Assembly: GCA_030832235.1 (NCBI GenBank)
Contig: JAURJO010000019.1
Span: 1 to 8,890 of the forward strand
From: Verrucomicrobiota bacterium
GTDB taxonomy: Bacteria > Verrucomicrobiota > Verrucomicrobiia > Opitutales > Opitutaceae
DNA length: 8,890 nucleotides
Direction of reading: 5' to 3'
A model generated the notes under the pieces. The model was not told where the DNA came from and did not search any database. It worked only from the letters and a program-made list of their open reading frames with translations. Made by a program: the position numbers and the translations under genes. Each line of letters opens with the position of its first letter. The stretch's first letter is position 1. Below are positions 1 through 6,808 of this stretch, piece by piece.

Positions 1-1300
1 CCGCCTTGTAGCGGTGCAGGCCGCGGTTGTCGTGGGCGAGATAGTTGCCCTCGGTGGCCTCGATGGCGCGAGTGAAGAGAGTTTCCGAGTCGCGCCACAC
101 CGCGATCTGGCGCCACGTGAGGGCCGCGCAGCCGAGCAGCACCGCGACGCCGGCCACGCTCCAGATCCGCCGGGACGCCGTGGACGCCGCCGTGGCCAAA
201 CTCCATCCGGCCGCCACCTGCACGCCCACAATTGTGAGGTAGGTGTAGCGATCGGCCATCGACTGCAGTCCGACCTGCACGAGGCCGATCACCGGAACCA
301 AGGTGCCCAGGAACCAAAACCAGCCGACCGCGATCCAAGGCCGCCGGCGCAATTGCCACACGGCCGCAGCGGTGAGCGCGCCCACGACCACCAACGCCGC
401 GACGACCTGCCGCGCGGGCCATGATCCCGGATGTGGGTAGAGCACGGCGAGATCGACGGGCAGCAGGAACTTCCCGAGGTAGCGTACCACCGCGATGACC
501 GCGTTGCCGAGCCGGTCGCCCAGCGAGAGCTGTGCCGTCACTGAACCGCCCGCCTTCTGCACATGGTAGGTGACCACCGCCGAGGCGACCACGAGGGCGA
601 AGAACGGCAGCTTCTCCACGACCAGGCGCCCCCAAGTTGATCCCGCGCCCCGCGCCAGCTCGACGCGCCGAAGCGGCCAGAAATCGAGCAGCAGCAGAAG
701 GCACGGCAACGTCACCAGCATCGGTTTCGCCATGAGACCGAGTGCGAAGGCCGCGAGCGTTGCGGCGTAGGCGGCGAGCCACGGTCGCCCGTCCCGGCGG
801 CGACGCACGTAGCCAGCGTAGAGCCAAAGGACCGCGAAAAAGAAGAAGCCGCTGAGCACGTCCTTGCGCTCCGACACCCACGCCACCGACTCCACCCGCA
901 GCGGATGCCATGCGAACAGCGCCGCGCAGAACGCGCTACCCCAGACGGATCCAGTGAGGTGTCGCAGCGCGAGGAATGCCAGCGCGGCGTTAAGCGCGTG
1001 CCAAAGCACGCTGGTTGCGTGGTGCCCGCGGGGATCGAGGCCGAAGAGCGTGACATCGAGCTGGTGCGACATCCACGTGAGCGGGTGCCAGTTCGAGGCC
1101 ACCCCCGCGGTGAGCGCCCAGCGGATGCCCGCCCCGGTGAGTCCGCCATGCACCTGCGCGTTGGCCGTGACGTAGTCGGGGTCGTCGTAGTTAACGAATC
1201 CGTTCCCGATCGCCCGCGCGAAAAGCAACAATGTGAGCGCGGCCAGACCCGCCGCGATCATCCCGGGCCGCAACCCGGCTGGTTTTCCTGAGAAGCTCAT
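1..1300 (-). CDS. Multi-pass GT-C-like / TPR membrane protein, N-terminal 433 residues (runs off left edge)
   Basis: Open reading frame from ATG at 1300 down to base 1 with no stop; the C-terminus lies outside the window. The protein is a polytopic membrane protein: the first hydrophobic span covers about residues 14-31, followed by an extracytoplasmic-type loop with NYDDPDY (37-43), NWHPLTWMSHQLD (70-82) and HPLRVESVAWVSERKDVLS (132-150). Further spans follow, and near the visible end a soluble part begins (AIEATEGNYLAHDNRG) that looks like the first helix pair of a TPR array. These motifs are typical of bacterial membrane proteins annotated as tetratricopeptide-repeat or O-GlcNAc/mannosyltransferase-like (GT-C fold, resembling eukaryotic TMTC proteins); the acidic DD pair in the first loop is where GT-C enzymes keep catalytic acids. 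AAGGA lies directly against the ATG, closer than usual, and an in-frame GTG four codons upstream is an alternative start. The family is clear, but substrate and true activity are unknown. Confidence 0.85.
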   Translation of the reverse strand, partial: MSFSGKPAGLRPGMIAAGLAALTLLLFARAIGNGFVNYDDPDYVTANAQVHGGLTGAGIRWALTAGVASNWHPLTWMSHQLDVTLFGLDPRGHHATSVLWHALNAALAFLALRHLTGSVWGSAFCAALFAWHPLRVESVAWVSERKDVLSGFFFFAVLWLYAGYVRRRRDGRPWLAAYAATLAAFALGLMAKPMLVTLPCLLLLLDFWPLRRVELARGAGSTWGRLVVEKLPFFALVVASAVVTYHVQKAGGSVTAQLSLGDRLGNAVIAVVRYLGKFLLPVDLAVLYPHPGSWPARQVVAALVVVGALTAAAVWQLRRRPWIAVGWFWFLGTLVPVIGLVQVGLQSMADRYTYLTIVGVQVAAGWSLATAASTASRRIWSVAGVAVLLGCAALTWRQIAVWRDSETLFTRAIEATEGNYLAHDNRGLHRYKA

Positions 1301-1410
1301 TCCTTCGAACACGCTGCAAAATGCCGGCACCAGGATCAACCCGGCGGTGCGGTGATCACGGGATGTCTGCCTCTCACTTACGCCCCCGTTCCCGCTTTCA
1401 GCCAATCAGA
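1301..1410. other. Short intergenic gap between vanZ-like gene and the GT-C/TPR gene
   Basis: 110 bases between the vanZ-like stop and the next minus-strand start. I see no convincing terminator (no stem followed by a T-run on the minus strand) and no strong promoter. It is the widest gap in the minus-strand tract, so a separate promoter for the GT-C/TPR gene could lie here. Confidence 0.4.
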
Positions 1411-1818
1411 TTAATCGTTCTTAGCGACCGAGCGGATTTTCAATGGTTTCTCCAATATTATCCGGTACGCCGTCCAGCGGCGGTAAGTGTAAATGGCGAT
1501 CGCCGCGCCTGCGGTGTCGGCGATCCAGTCCGCGAGTTCCGTCGACCGACCCGGCACGAAGTATTGGTGCCACTCGTCGGTGGCGCCATAGGCCGAGACC
1601 GCGGCCAAGGCCCACCACGCCGCCCGGCGCCCCGTGATGGCCCGGCAGGCCAAGGTTCCAAGCAACCCGTAAACGGAGAAATGAACCACCTTATCAAAAT
1701 GCGGAATCCGCGGACCGGACACGCTTGACCGGCTGGAGGCCGTGAAGATCAGGACGGCGATCAACATCGGCCAGAGCCAGGCGCGGCGTTCCGCGGAAAC
1801 CCATTTCGGCCAGCTCAT
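1411..1818 (-). CDS. VanZ-like membrane protein (135 aa)
   Basis: Small integral membrane protein of the VanZ-like family (VanZ of vancomycin/teicoplanin clusters is the namesake; most chromosomal members have no known role). Visible family signatures are DKxxH (D42-K43-H46) at the start of a helix, DExxQ (D81-E82-Q85) followed by VPGRS, and DWxxD (D97-W98-D101) before a Gly/Ala-rich last span. Hydrophobic segments are at about 14-27, 46-61, 66-80 and 99-110. I chose the ATG at 1818 because it overlaps the stop of the upstream diguanylate cyclase gene in an ATGA junction and has GGAG nine bases upstream; the frame can be extended ten codons, to 1848. The junction implies translational coupling to the c-di-GMP gene. 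Glycopeptide resistance should not be inferred from the name. Confidence 0.85.
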   Translation of the reverse strand: MSWPKWVSAERRAWLWPMLIAVLIFTASSRSSVSGPRIPHFDKVVHFSVYGLLGTLACRAITGRRAAWWALAAVSAYGATDEWHQYFVPGRSTELADWIADTAGAAIAIYTYRRWTAYRIILEKPLKIRSVAKND

Positions 1819-2705
1819 GGCGTTCCGCTCCGGGGCGGCTCCGTCCAAGCCACCGCACGGTTTTTTCCTTCGCCCTTGGCTGCATAAAGCGCGCGATCAG
1901 CCGCCACGAGGAGCACATCCCCAGAGCATTCCTCACCGGACAGGGAGGCCGCGCCGGCACTCACGGTGAACCCCGCCTCGGCCGCGCTGGCGCAAATCCG
2001 GCGCGCGACCTCGAGCGTCCCCGCCGCCTCAGTCGCCGGCAGAATCACGGCGAACTCATCGCCTCCGAAGCGCGCCACGCGATCGATGTCTCTCACCGAC
2101 CCGAGGATTTTTTCCGCCAGACACCGCAGCGCGGCGTCGCCGGCGGCATGTCCGCGCGCGTCGTTGATGCGCTTGAAGTGATCCACATCGGCGAGCACGA
2201 GGCCCAAGGGCTGTCCCAGCCGGCGCGCGCGTTCGACCTCCTCCGCAAGCAGTCGGTCGAATTCCCGCCGGTTGAGCAAACCGGTGAGGGCGTCACGCGT
2301 CGCCAGCCGACGCAGTTCGGCCAGCGTCTCCCCGAGCCGCAGAGCGTAGCGCAACGCGCGTTCCAGCAAGCGCGGCGTGATCTCCCCCTTCAGCAGGTAA
2401 TCCAGCGCCCCGGCCTCCAGCGCGGCGAGGTCCACCCGTTCCGCCGACTCCGCCGTGAGAAAAATGATCGGTGTCGCGCAGCCACCGGCCGCCGCTTCAC
2501 GGATCAGCTGCAGACCGTCGCGCTCACCCAATTGGTAATCCAACAGGCAAGCGGCGTGTTCGCCCGAGAGCAATCTCCCGAGCCCTTCCTCGTAACTTCC
2601 CACGCACTCCAATTCGAACCGCTCCCCTTGGAACGCGCCGAAATGCGCCGCGGTGAGCCGGTGCTGCAGCCGGTCGTCGTCGATGAGGAGAATCCTGCGC
2701 GGCAT
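1815..2705 (-). CDS. Response-regulator diguanylate cyclase (REC-GGDEF)
   Basis: Makes the second messenger c-di-GMP from two GTP under control of a phosphoreceiver. Numbering from the ATG at 2705 (296 aa), the REC domain covers about 1-120: acidic cluster D9-D10-D11, phospho-acceptor D56 (LLDYQLGERDG), T84 and K106, all the catalytic receiver positions. A short helical linker (LGETLAELRRLATRD) leads to a GGDEF domain at about 135-280 with DALTGLLNRREF, the metal-binding DVDHFK, an intact active-site GGDEF (214-218) and an upstream RxxD inhibitory site (R205-D208) at the standard five-residue distance. It is therefore predicted to be active and product-inhibited. A TTG start at 2744 adds 13 residues and overlaps the trpA stop (TTGA); I prefer the ATG because REC domains normally begin within a few residues of the start, but TTG cannot be excluded. 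No partner histidine kinase is in view. Its stop overlaps the vanZ-like start. Confidence 0.93.
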   Translation of the reverse strand: MPRRILLIDDDRLQHRLTAAHFGAFQGERFELECVGSYEEGLGRLLSGEHAACLLDYQLGERDGLQLIREAAAGGCATPIIFLTAESAERVDLAALEAGALDYLLKGEITPRLLERALRYALRLGETLAELRRLATRDALTGLLNRREFDRLLAEEVERARRLGQPLGLVLADVDHFKRINDARGHAAGDAALRCLAEKILGSVRDIDRVARFGGDEFAVILPATEAAGTLEVARRICASAAEAGFTVSAGAASLSGEECSGDVLLVAADRALYAAKGEGKNRAVAWTEPPRSGTP

Positions 2706-2740
2706 CGGCCAGGGTGGAAGCCGCCGTGAAAAAGCTGCGA

Positions 2741-3544
2741 TCAACCCCGCGACGTACCGGCGGCGAGATCCGCCGCCCGCGCGCCGATCTTAGCGGGCAG
2801 ACCCGCGCGATCGCCAAGATTGTCGCGAATGCAGTTCACCAATGCGCTGCCCACGACCACACCGTCGGCCTGCGACGCCACTTCGGCCACCTGGGCCCTT
2901 GTGCCGATCCCGAAGCCGACCACCGTCGGAAGGTCGGTCCGCGCCCGGATGCGTTTCATCGCCTCGGGGATGTTACCAGCCACCTGGTCCCGCACTCCCG
3001 TCACCCCCTCGCGGGAAACGTAATAAATGAATCCGGTGGTGGCCGACGCGATGCGGGCGATCCGCTCGTCGGGTGTGGTCGGGGCGATGATGAAGACGGT
3101 GTCGACCCCGTGTCGCTTGCCGGCTGCCAGCACCTCACCCGCCTCCTCCGGCGGCAGGTCGAGCGTCAGGATACCGTCGACTCCGGCCGCGCGCGCCGCG
3201 CTGAAGTAAGCGTCGACGCCGTTGGCGAACACGAGATTGTAGTAGGTGTAGAAAACTACCGGCGCGTCGCTGAACTCGCGGATGCGACGCACGAGTTCAA
3301 AGACCCGAGCCGCCGTCATCCCGCCTTCCAAGGCCCGCTGGGCCGCCAGCTGGTTGGTAAGCCCGTCGGCCAGCGGATCCGAAAAAGGCACGCCCAGTTC
3401 AAGGATATCGACGCCGTTGGCGAGCAGCGCGCGACAGACCTGCACCGAGGTTTCGAAATCGGGATCTCCCGCGCAGACGTAGGCGACAAAGGCGGCGCGG
3501 CGCGCGGCACGGCACTGGGCGAAGACCGGTTGGAGGCGAGACAT
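2741..3544 (-). CDS. trpA: Tryptophan synthase alpha chain
   Basis: Cleaves indole-3-glycerol phosphate to indole and glyceraldehyde-3-phosphate; indole is channelled to the beta chain (TrpB). The 267-aa length is normal for the family. The hallmark LELGVPFSDPLADG places the catalytic pair at E49 and D60, the same numbers as in the well-studied Salmonella enzyme. Y102, the YNLVF segment (102-106), the loop-6 SREGVTG (177-183) and the phosphate-binding GFGIGT and VVGSALV motifs are present. Oddity: the residues after D60-G61 read LTNQ, where enterobacterial TrpA has PTIQ. No other trp gene is visible; upstream (60 bases away) is an EEP-fold gene and downstream a diguanylate cyclase starts at or just past the trpA stop. 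No clear Shine-Dalgarno precedes the ATG. The assignment is secure. Confidence 0.97.
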   Translation of the reverse strand: MSRLQPVFAQCRAARRAAFVAYVCAGDPDFETSVQVCRALLANGVDILELGVPFSDPLADGLTNQLAAQRALEGGMTAARVFELVRRIREFSDAPVVFYTYYNLVFANGVDAYFSAARAAGVDGILTLDLPPEEAGEVLAAGKRHGVDTVFIIAPTTPDERIARIASATTGFIYYVSREGVTGVRDQVAGNIPEAMKRIRARTDLPTVVGFGIGTRAQVAEVASQADGVVVGSALVNCIRDNLGDRAGLPAKIGARAADLAAGTSRG

Positions 3545-3604
3545 GGACCCGGGAAAATGGCCGTTAGAACTCCCGAAGGAAACCGCAATTTTCCGCCGCG
3601 GAGC

Positions 3605-4375
3605 TCAGAACGAGAATTCGACCGAGACCGGCAGATGGTCGGAAAGGAGGGAGGATACGACCTCGCAACGCACGTCGGCACACCCTTCAGGCAGGAAGAC
3701 GAAGTCGAGGGCGCGCCGCGGCAGCGGCGACGGAAAGGTGGGGCCCGAGACTGGATGCAGGGAATACTCGCAGTAATCGGACAAGTGGCTGAGCAACGAG
3801 GCGGTGGCGTCGTCGCGCGAACGCGGATTATTGAAATCCCCGCAGAGAATCGGCGGGATCGCCCAGCGTTTTCCGTGGAGACGGTGCTTCTCACGAAGCC
3901 AATCCACCAGTTGATCCAGTTGGCGGAGCCGCTGCTGGCGGGAACCGAAATGCAGGTGGAGGTTCACCAGCGGCACGCACCGCCCCGCGACCTCGAGCTC
4001 GGCGTAGAGAAAACCCTTCTCCCCCAGCCGGCGCTGGCCGAAGGCGACGGTTTCAGCGGCACGGATGTCATGGCGCGAAAGCAGCGCGTTGCCGTAGGAA
4101 AGGTTCATGAGGCCCGTCCGGCGGTTGTTGATGCCGAAGACCGAGTGCGGGAAGCGGGTATGGACCCGAAGGTAATCGAGGTGATCGAAGTTGCCAGCCC
4201 AGCGCGAACGCTCGTCGATCTCCTGCAACGCGACCACGTCGGGCTTCAGCTGGTCAAGCAGCGCCGCGATCCGCCGGAGATTGGCGCGCAGTTTTCGCGG
4301 GGTGGTCAGACCCTGGATCGGATTCAACCCGCGGCCATGCGCGATGTTGAAGGTGAGCAGGCGGAGACGCGGCAT
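3605..4375 (-). CDS. Endonuclease/exonuclease/phosphatase-family hydrolase (256 aa)
   Basis: Metal-dependent phosphoesterase of the EEP superfamily (DNase I, exonuclease III, sphingomyelinase and inositol-phosphatase folds). The full set of active-site motifs is visible: N10 in TFNIAHGRG, E52 in ALQEID, Y94-G95-N96, H140 in NLHLHF, D180 and N182 in CGDFN, D224 in LDFVF and the terminal D246-H247 in SDHLP. Length fits a single-domain protein. There is no signal peptide or membrane span, so it is probably cytoplasmic. The motif style (LTFNIAHGRG..., LQEIDERS) matches the group often annotated as endonuclease/exonuclease/phosphatase family protein without proven substrate; nucleic acid, phosphoinositide-like or sphingolipid-type substrates cannot be told apart from sequence. 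It lies 46 bases after the secreted hydrolase and 60 bases before trpA, in the same direction. Confidence 0.9.
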   Translation of the reverse strand: MPRLRLLTFNIAHGRGLNPIQGLTTPRKLRANLRRIAALLDQLKPDVVALQEIDERSRWAGNFDHLDYLRVHTRFPHSVFGINNRRTGLMNLSYGNALLSRHDIRAAETVAFGQRRLGEKGFLYAELEVAGRCVPLVNLHLHFGSRQQRLRQLDQLVDWLREKHRLHGKRWAIPPILCGDFNNPRSRDDATASLLSHLSDYCEYSLHPVSGPTFPSPLPRRALDFVFLPEGCADVRCEVVSSLLSDHLPVSVEFSF

Positions 4376-4421
4376 CCCGGAGCCCTAGGTTACGCGGCGC
4401 ACCGGGCGCGGCAAGCCGCGG

Positions 4422-5297
4422 TCAGGGCGCGGTGGCGCGTAAGAAACCCCGGTCGCCGAGCCACTCATGGAAACGCGAGATCCAAGCACCCGCTGGCCCT
4501 TTGTTCGTGTCCCGGACGCCAAAGCCGTGCCCGGCCCCCGCGTACATGTGCAACTCGGCGGAAGCACCCGCGCGTTTCGTGCGCAGGTAGAACTCAGCCA
4601 AGCCCTCGGAAATATTCTGTCGATCGCCGTAACCCGCGGTGAGGAAGACGGGGGGCGTGCCCTTGGTCACCTCGATGTCGGTCCGCGGCAACCCGCCGGG
4701 ATAGATCAGCCCGTAGAAATCGGGCCGCGCGTCACGCCGTTCGATCGGATCCGTCGCCTCCGGCGCTCCGGAGCCGGGGCGCGTGGCGGCGAGCAATGCC
4801 ACCTCCCCCCCCGCCGAGAAACCGATGATGCCGACCGCCGCGGGGTTCAACTTCCACTCCGCCGCCCGCGCGCGCACCAGCCGCACGGCGCGTTGGGCAT
4901 CGCCCAGCGCATCGCGATCCACCGTGTACGGTTGCGGTGACCCCGCCGGAGTGGAGTCGTCCTTCGCCAGCCGGTACTTCAATACAAACGCCGCCACGCC
5001 ATGGTCGGCCAGCCAGCGCGCCACGTTCCACCCCTCATGCTGGATCGCGAGCCGCGCGTGGCCGCCGCCGGGAGCGACGATCACGGCGCATCCCGAGGCC
5101 CGACCCGCTTCCGGCAAGTAAACCGTGAGCGACGGCTCGTGGATGTTCGAGACGTTCGAACCGGCGACCTTCTCGGGCTCGGCGCGCCGCGCGCCCGAGC
5201 CGGGAGCCCCGCCGGACCACAGCGGGACGAGCGCAGCGGGTTCGGCCGCGCTCAGAATTAGGGAGGTGAGAAAAAGCGCGGCGATTCTCAGGTGCAT
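4422..5297 (-). CDS. Secreted alpha/beta hydrolase (esterase, BD-FAE/acetylxylan-esterase-like)
   Basis: A 291-aa exported esterase-type enzyme. An N-terminal signal peptide (basic MHLR, hydrophobic core to about residue 16, SAA-EP cleavage region) is followed by an alpha/beta-hydrolase fold. APGGGH (75-80) is the oxyanion-hole HGG-equivalent loop, GFSAGG (159-164) the nucleophile elbow with S161, and TAGYGDRQ and GAGHGFG supply D225 and H257, completing a Ser-Asp-His triad. The arrangement resembles secreted esterases attached to polysaccharide-degradation genes in Bacteroidota, Planctomycetota and Verrucomicrobiota (acetylxylan or feruloyl esterase-like); the exact ester is unknown. It starts 15 bases after the stop of the Spy/CpxP-like gene, so it is probably co-transcribed with the sigma module and could be one of its outputs. 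No strong Shine-Dalgarno is seen. Confidence 0.9.
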   Translation of the reverse strand: MHLRIAALFLTSLILSAAEPAALVPLWSGGAPGSGARRAEPEKVAGSNVSNIHEPSLTVYLPEAGRASGCAVIVAPGGGHARLAIQHEGWNVARWLADHGVAAFVLKYRLAKDDSTPAGSPQPYTVDRDALGDAQRAVRLVRARAAEWKLNPAAVGIIGFSAGGEVALLAATRPGSGAPEATDPIERRDARPDFYGLIYPGGLPRTDIEVTKGTPPVFLTAGYGDRQNISEGLAEFYLRTKRAGASAELHMYAGAGHGFGVRDTNKGPAGAWISRFHEWLGDRGFLRATAP

Positions 5298-5312
5298 CGG
5301 GTAAAATTTCGC

Positions 5313-5780
5313 TCAGGAACCACCCTTGGCGTCCGGCTTCGCGGACACATCGGTGCCGGGAAAGGCGTCCCCGCGCTTTTCCTTTTCCCGGCGGACGCGA
5401 TCGCGCGTCTCCTGGCGCATCTTCTCAAGCTTCGTGCGCTGTTCGGGAGCCAGCAACGCGGCGACGTCCTCGTACATCCGTTCGGTCGCGCGCGTGGTGT
5501 CGGCCAGATGCTCCCGCTGCGAACGCCGCAGATCCTCGGCCGCGCGGGCGACGATCGGGGTGATGGCCTTCTGCTGCTCCACCGTGGGATTCAGCCGCTG
5601 GGTGAATTGTCGCATGAGCTGCGGGTAGATGCGCCCGCCCGGCTCCTTTCCGGCCTGTTTACCAGCTTTGGCAGGGCGATCCACCACCCGGGCCAACCGC
5701 GCGGTGAAAGATCCGCCGAAGACCGCGCCCGCGATGAAGACGCCCAAGAACGCAAGAATGACTTTCCAGGGACGGTCCAT
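5313..5780 (-). CDS. Membrane-anchored Spy/CpxP-like periplasmic protein (CnrX-like position)
   Basis: 155 residues. One N-terminal hydrophobic segment (about 7-23, with G18-xxx-G22) acts as anchor or uncleaved signal; the rest is a charged, helix-rich domain expected outside the cytoplasmic membrane. Two LTxxQ-like motifs, LNPTVEQQ (63-70) and LLAPEQRTKLEKM (109-121), separated by a long helix, are the signature of the Spy/CpxP/CnrX/ZraP group of stress and metal sensors or chaperones. Unlike metal sensors such as CnrX, it has only one histidine (H91) and no Cys, so a metal-binding site is not apparent. I chose the ATG at 5780 because it begins two bases after the stop of the upstream small membrane protein (TGA-G-ATG) and immediately precedes the anchor; the frame runs open to 5867 but that part overlaps the upstream gene. 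The tail (about 122-155) is highly charged and probably disordered. Confidence 0.8.
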   Translation of the reverse strand: MDRPWKVILAFLGVFIAGAVFGGSFTARLARVVDRPAKAGKQAGKEPGGRIYPQLMRQFTQRLNPTVEQQKAITPIVARAAEDLRRSQREHLADTTRATERMYEDVAALLAPEQRTKLEKMRQETRDRVRREKEKRGDAFPGTDVSAKPDAKGGS

Positions 5781-5781
5781 C

Positions 5782-6087
5782 TCAGTCAACCAAGGCCAGC
5801 ACCACGGATATTGAGTCGTTGAGCACGAGCAGATCGTCGCCCGGGCCGAATCCATCCGCGAAACCAAGCGCGAGGCTCAGACCGGCGACGAGGCCGGCGA
5901 GCGCCAGCGCCCGCAGGGCGAAAGCCTCGAACAGCGACGGCGCCTCCGCGCGGGCGGCGAGGCCGAGGGCGGCCACCCGCGTGGCGAAGCCGAAAGGGGC
6001 GGCATCCAGGAACGCCTCACCCGCCGGGCGGGCGGCGCGGGCAAGCCGCGACCACGCGGGCAAAGAATCTGACGATACGGTTTTCAT
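5782..6087 (-). CDS. Small single-span membrane protein, candidate anti-sigma factor (101 aa)
   Basis: I do not recognise a named family. An N-terminal segment of about 54 residues, probably cytoplasmic, contains W12, basic residues R14/R17/R20 and a PFGFATRV motif (31-38); one hydrophobic span follows at about 57-76; then a short acidic tail (D78, D84, D85, D91, D101) lies on the outer side. The gene starts at the ATG at 6087, which overlaps the sigma-factor stop (ATGA), and carries the strongest ribosome-binding site in the window. It ends one base before the next start. Position, length and topology match the one-span anti-sigma factors that hold ECF sigma factors at the membrane (for example CnrY). 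There is no zinc-binding HxxxCxxC anti-sigma motif. The anti-sigma role is inferred from context only. Confidence 0.75.
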   Translation of the reverse strand: MKTVSSDSLPAWSRLARAARPAGEAFLDAAPFGFATRVAALGLAARAEAPSLFEAFALRALALAGLVAGLSLALGFADGFGPGDDLLVLNDSISVVLALVD

Positions 6088-6683
6088 GATTTTTCCTTCC
6101 TCCGTAATTCCTGAAAAAGCTTCTGCAACTTCCGCCGGGCGCGGAAGGCCCGGACTTTTACGAGTGATTGGTTCCAACCGGTAGCAGCCGCGATTTCCGC
6201 GATGCTGCGCTGCTCGAGGTCGAGCATCCGCACCACCAACTGGTCCTCGGGCTTGAGTTGCGTCAGCAGTTTGTCGACCAGCTCCCGCGCCGCCAACGCG
6301 TCGTTGGCGGCCACTTCGTTCTCGGAGGTCAAAACCGTGTCCAACACCTGCGCCTCGTTCTCCGAAAGATCGGCCCAGCGGAATTCCGGCCGCCGGCGCT
6401 GGGCGCGCAGGTGGTCGATGCACGTGGTGACCGCGATGCGGGAAACCCAATGCGTGAAGGGAACAGCCCCCTGGTACTGCGCCAGACGCGAGAACATCTT
6501 CAGGAAAACCTCCTGGCACAGGTCTTCTTCCGCCACCCGCCGCGGCAGATGCGATCGCACGATGCGGACCACCAAAGGGTAAAGGTGGTCGACCAATTCG
6601 CGCGCCGCCTGCTGGTCGCGCCGGCGCACGCGATCGAGGCACGCCGCCAGGTCGATGGGCGGCGGGTCGGCGGCGTCGGGCAT
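6084..6683 (-). CDS. ECF-type RNA polymerase sigma factor (199 aa)
   Basis: Sigma-70 family, group 4 (extracytoplasmic function). Region 2 spans about residues 26-98, with the core-binding segment AEEDLCQEVFLKMF (51-64) and the -10-recognition part FTHWVSRIAVTTCIDHLRAQ (76-95). A variable linker (99-135) follows, then region 4 at about 137-190, with LKPEDQLVVRMLDLEQRSIAEIA and the recognition helix WNQSLVKVRAFRARRKL (170-186). Length is typical for an ECF sigma without extra domains. I start it at the ATG at 6683; the frame runs open to a TTG at 6866, but those extra 61 residues are basic, low in structure and not sigma-like. No clear Shine-Dalgarno is seen. Its stop overlaps the start of the small membrane protein, so sigma and putative regulator are co-translated. 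The target promoters are unknown. Confidence 0.93.
   Translation of the reverse strand: MPDAADPPPIDLAACLDRVRRRDQQAARELVDHLYPLVVRIVRSHLPRRVAEEDLCQEVFLKMFSRLAQYQGAVPFTHWVSRIAVTTCIDHLRAQRRRPEFRWADLSENEAQVLDTVLTSENEVAANDALAARELVDKLLTQLKPEDQLVVRMLDLEQRSIAEIAAATGWNQSLVKVRAFRARRKLQKLFQELRRKEKS
6094..6103 (-). promoter_or_regulatory. Strong Shine-Dalgarno for the small membrane protein
   Basis: On the minus strand GGAGGAAGGA stands six bases before the ATG at 6087, inside the 3' end of the sigma-factor gene. It supports the 6087 start over a longer overlapping frame and suggests the membrane protein is made at least as efficiently as the sigma factor, as expected for an anti-sigma. Confidence 0.75.
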
Positions 6684-6808
6684 CCAGCGATGCAGGCAAG
6701 GGCGATCACGAGAGGCAAGACGTGCCTTGGTTGGGCGGGTTACAGTTCCGGGGCGGCGCGTCGTTCTCGTGAAAAAGGTCGACGCGACGGCCGCGGCGGC
6801 ACGCCGAA

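Noticed and set aside
1411..1818. Glycopeptide-resistance role for the VanZ-like protein
   Set aside because: No vanHAX or vanRS neighbours; chromosomal VanZ-like proteins are widespread and mostly of unknown function.
2714..4642. A 642-codon plus-strand open frame antisense to the cyclase start, trpA, the EEP gene and the esterase end
   Set aside because: Arg/Gly/Pro-rich translation with no family motif, lying opposite four well-supported genes; a typical antisense shadow in GC-rich DNA.
6088..6699. Upstream extension of the 101-aa membrane protein frame across the sigma gene
   Set aside because: It overlaps the sigma factor almost completely; the ATG at 6087 has a strong ribosome-binding site and the classic ATGA overlap.
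6744..6749. GGAACT on the minus strand as an ECF autoregulatory -35
   Set aside because: The nearest CGTC-type -10 is 22 bases away, not about 16-17, so the pair does not fit.
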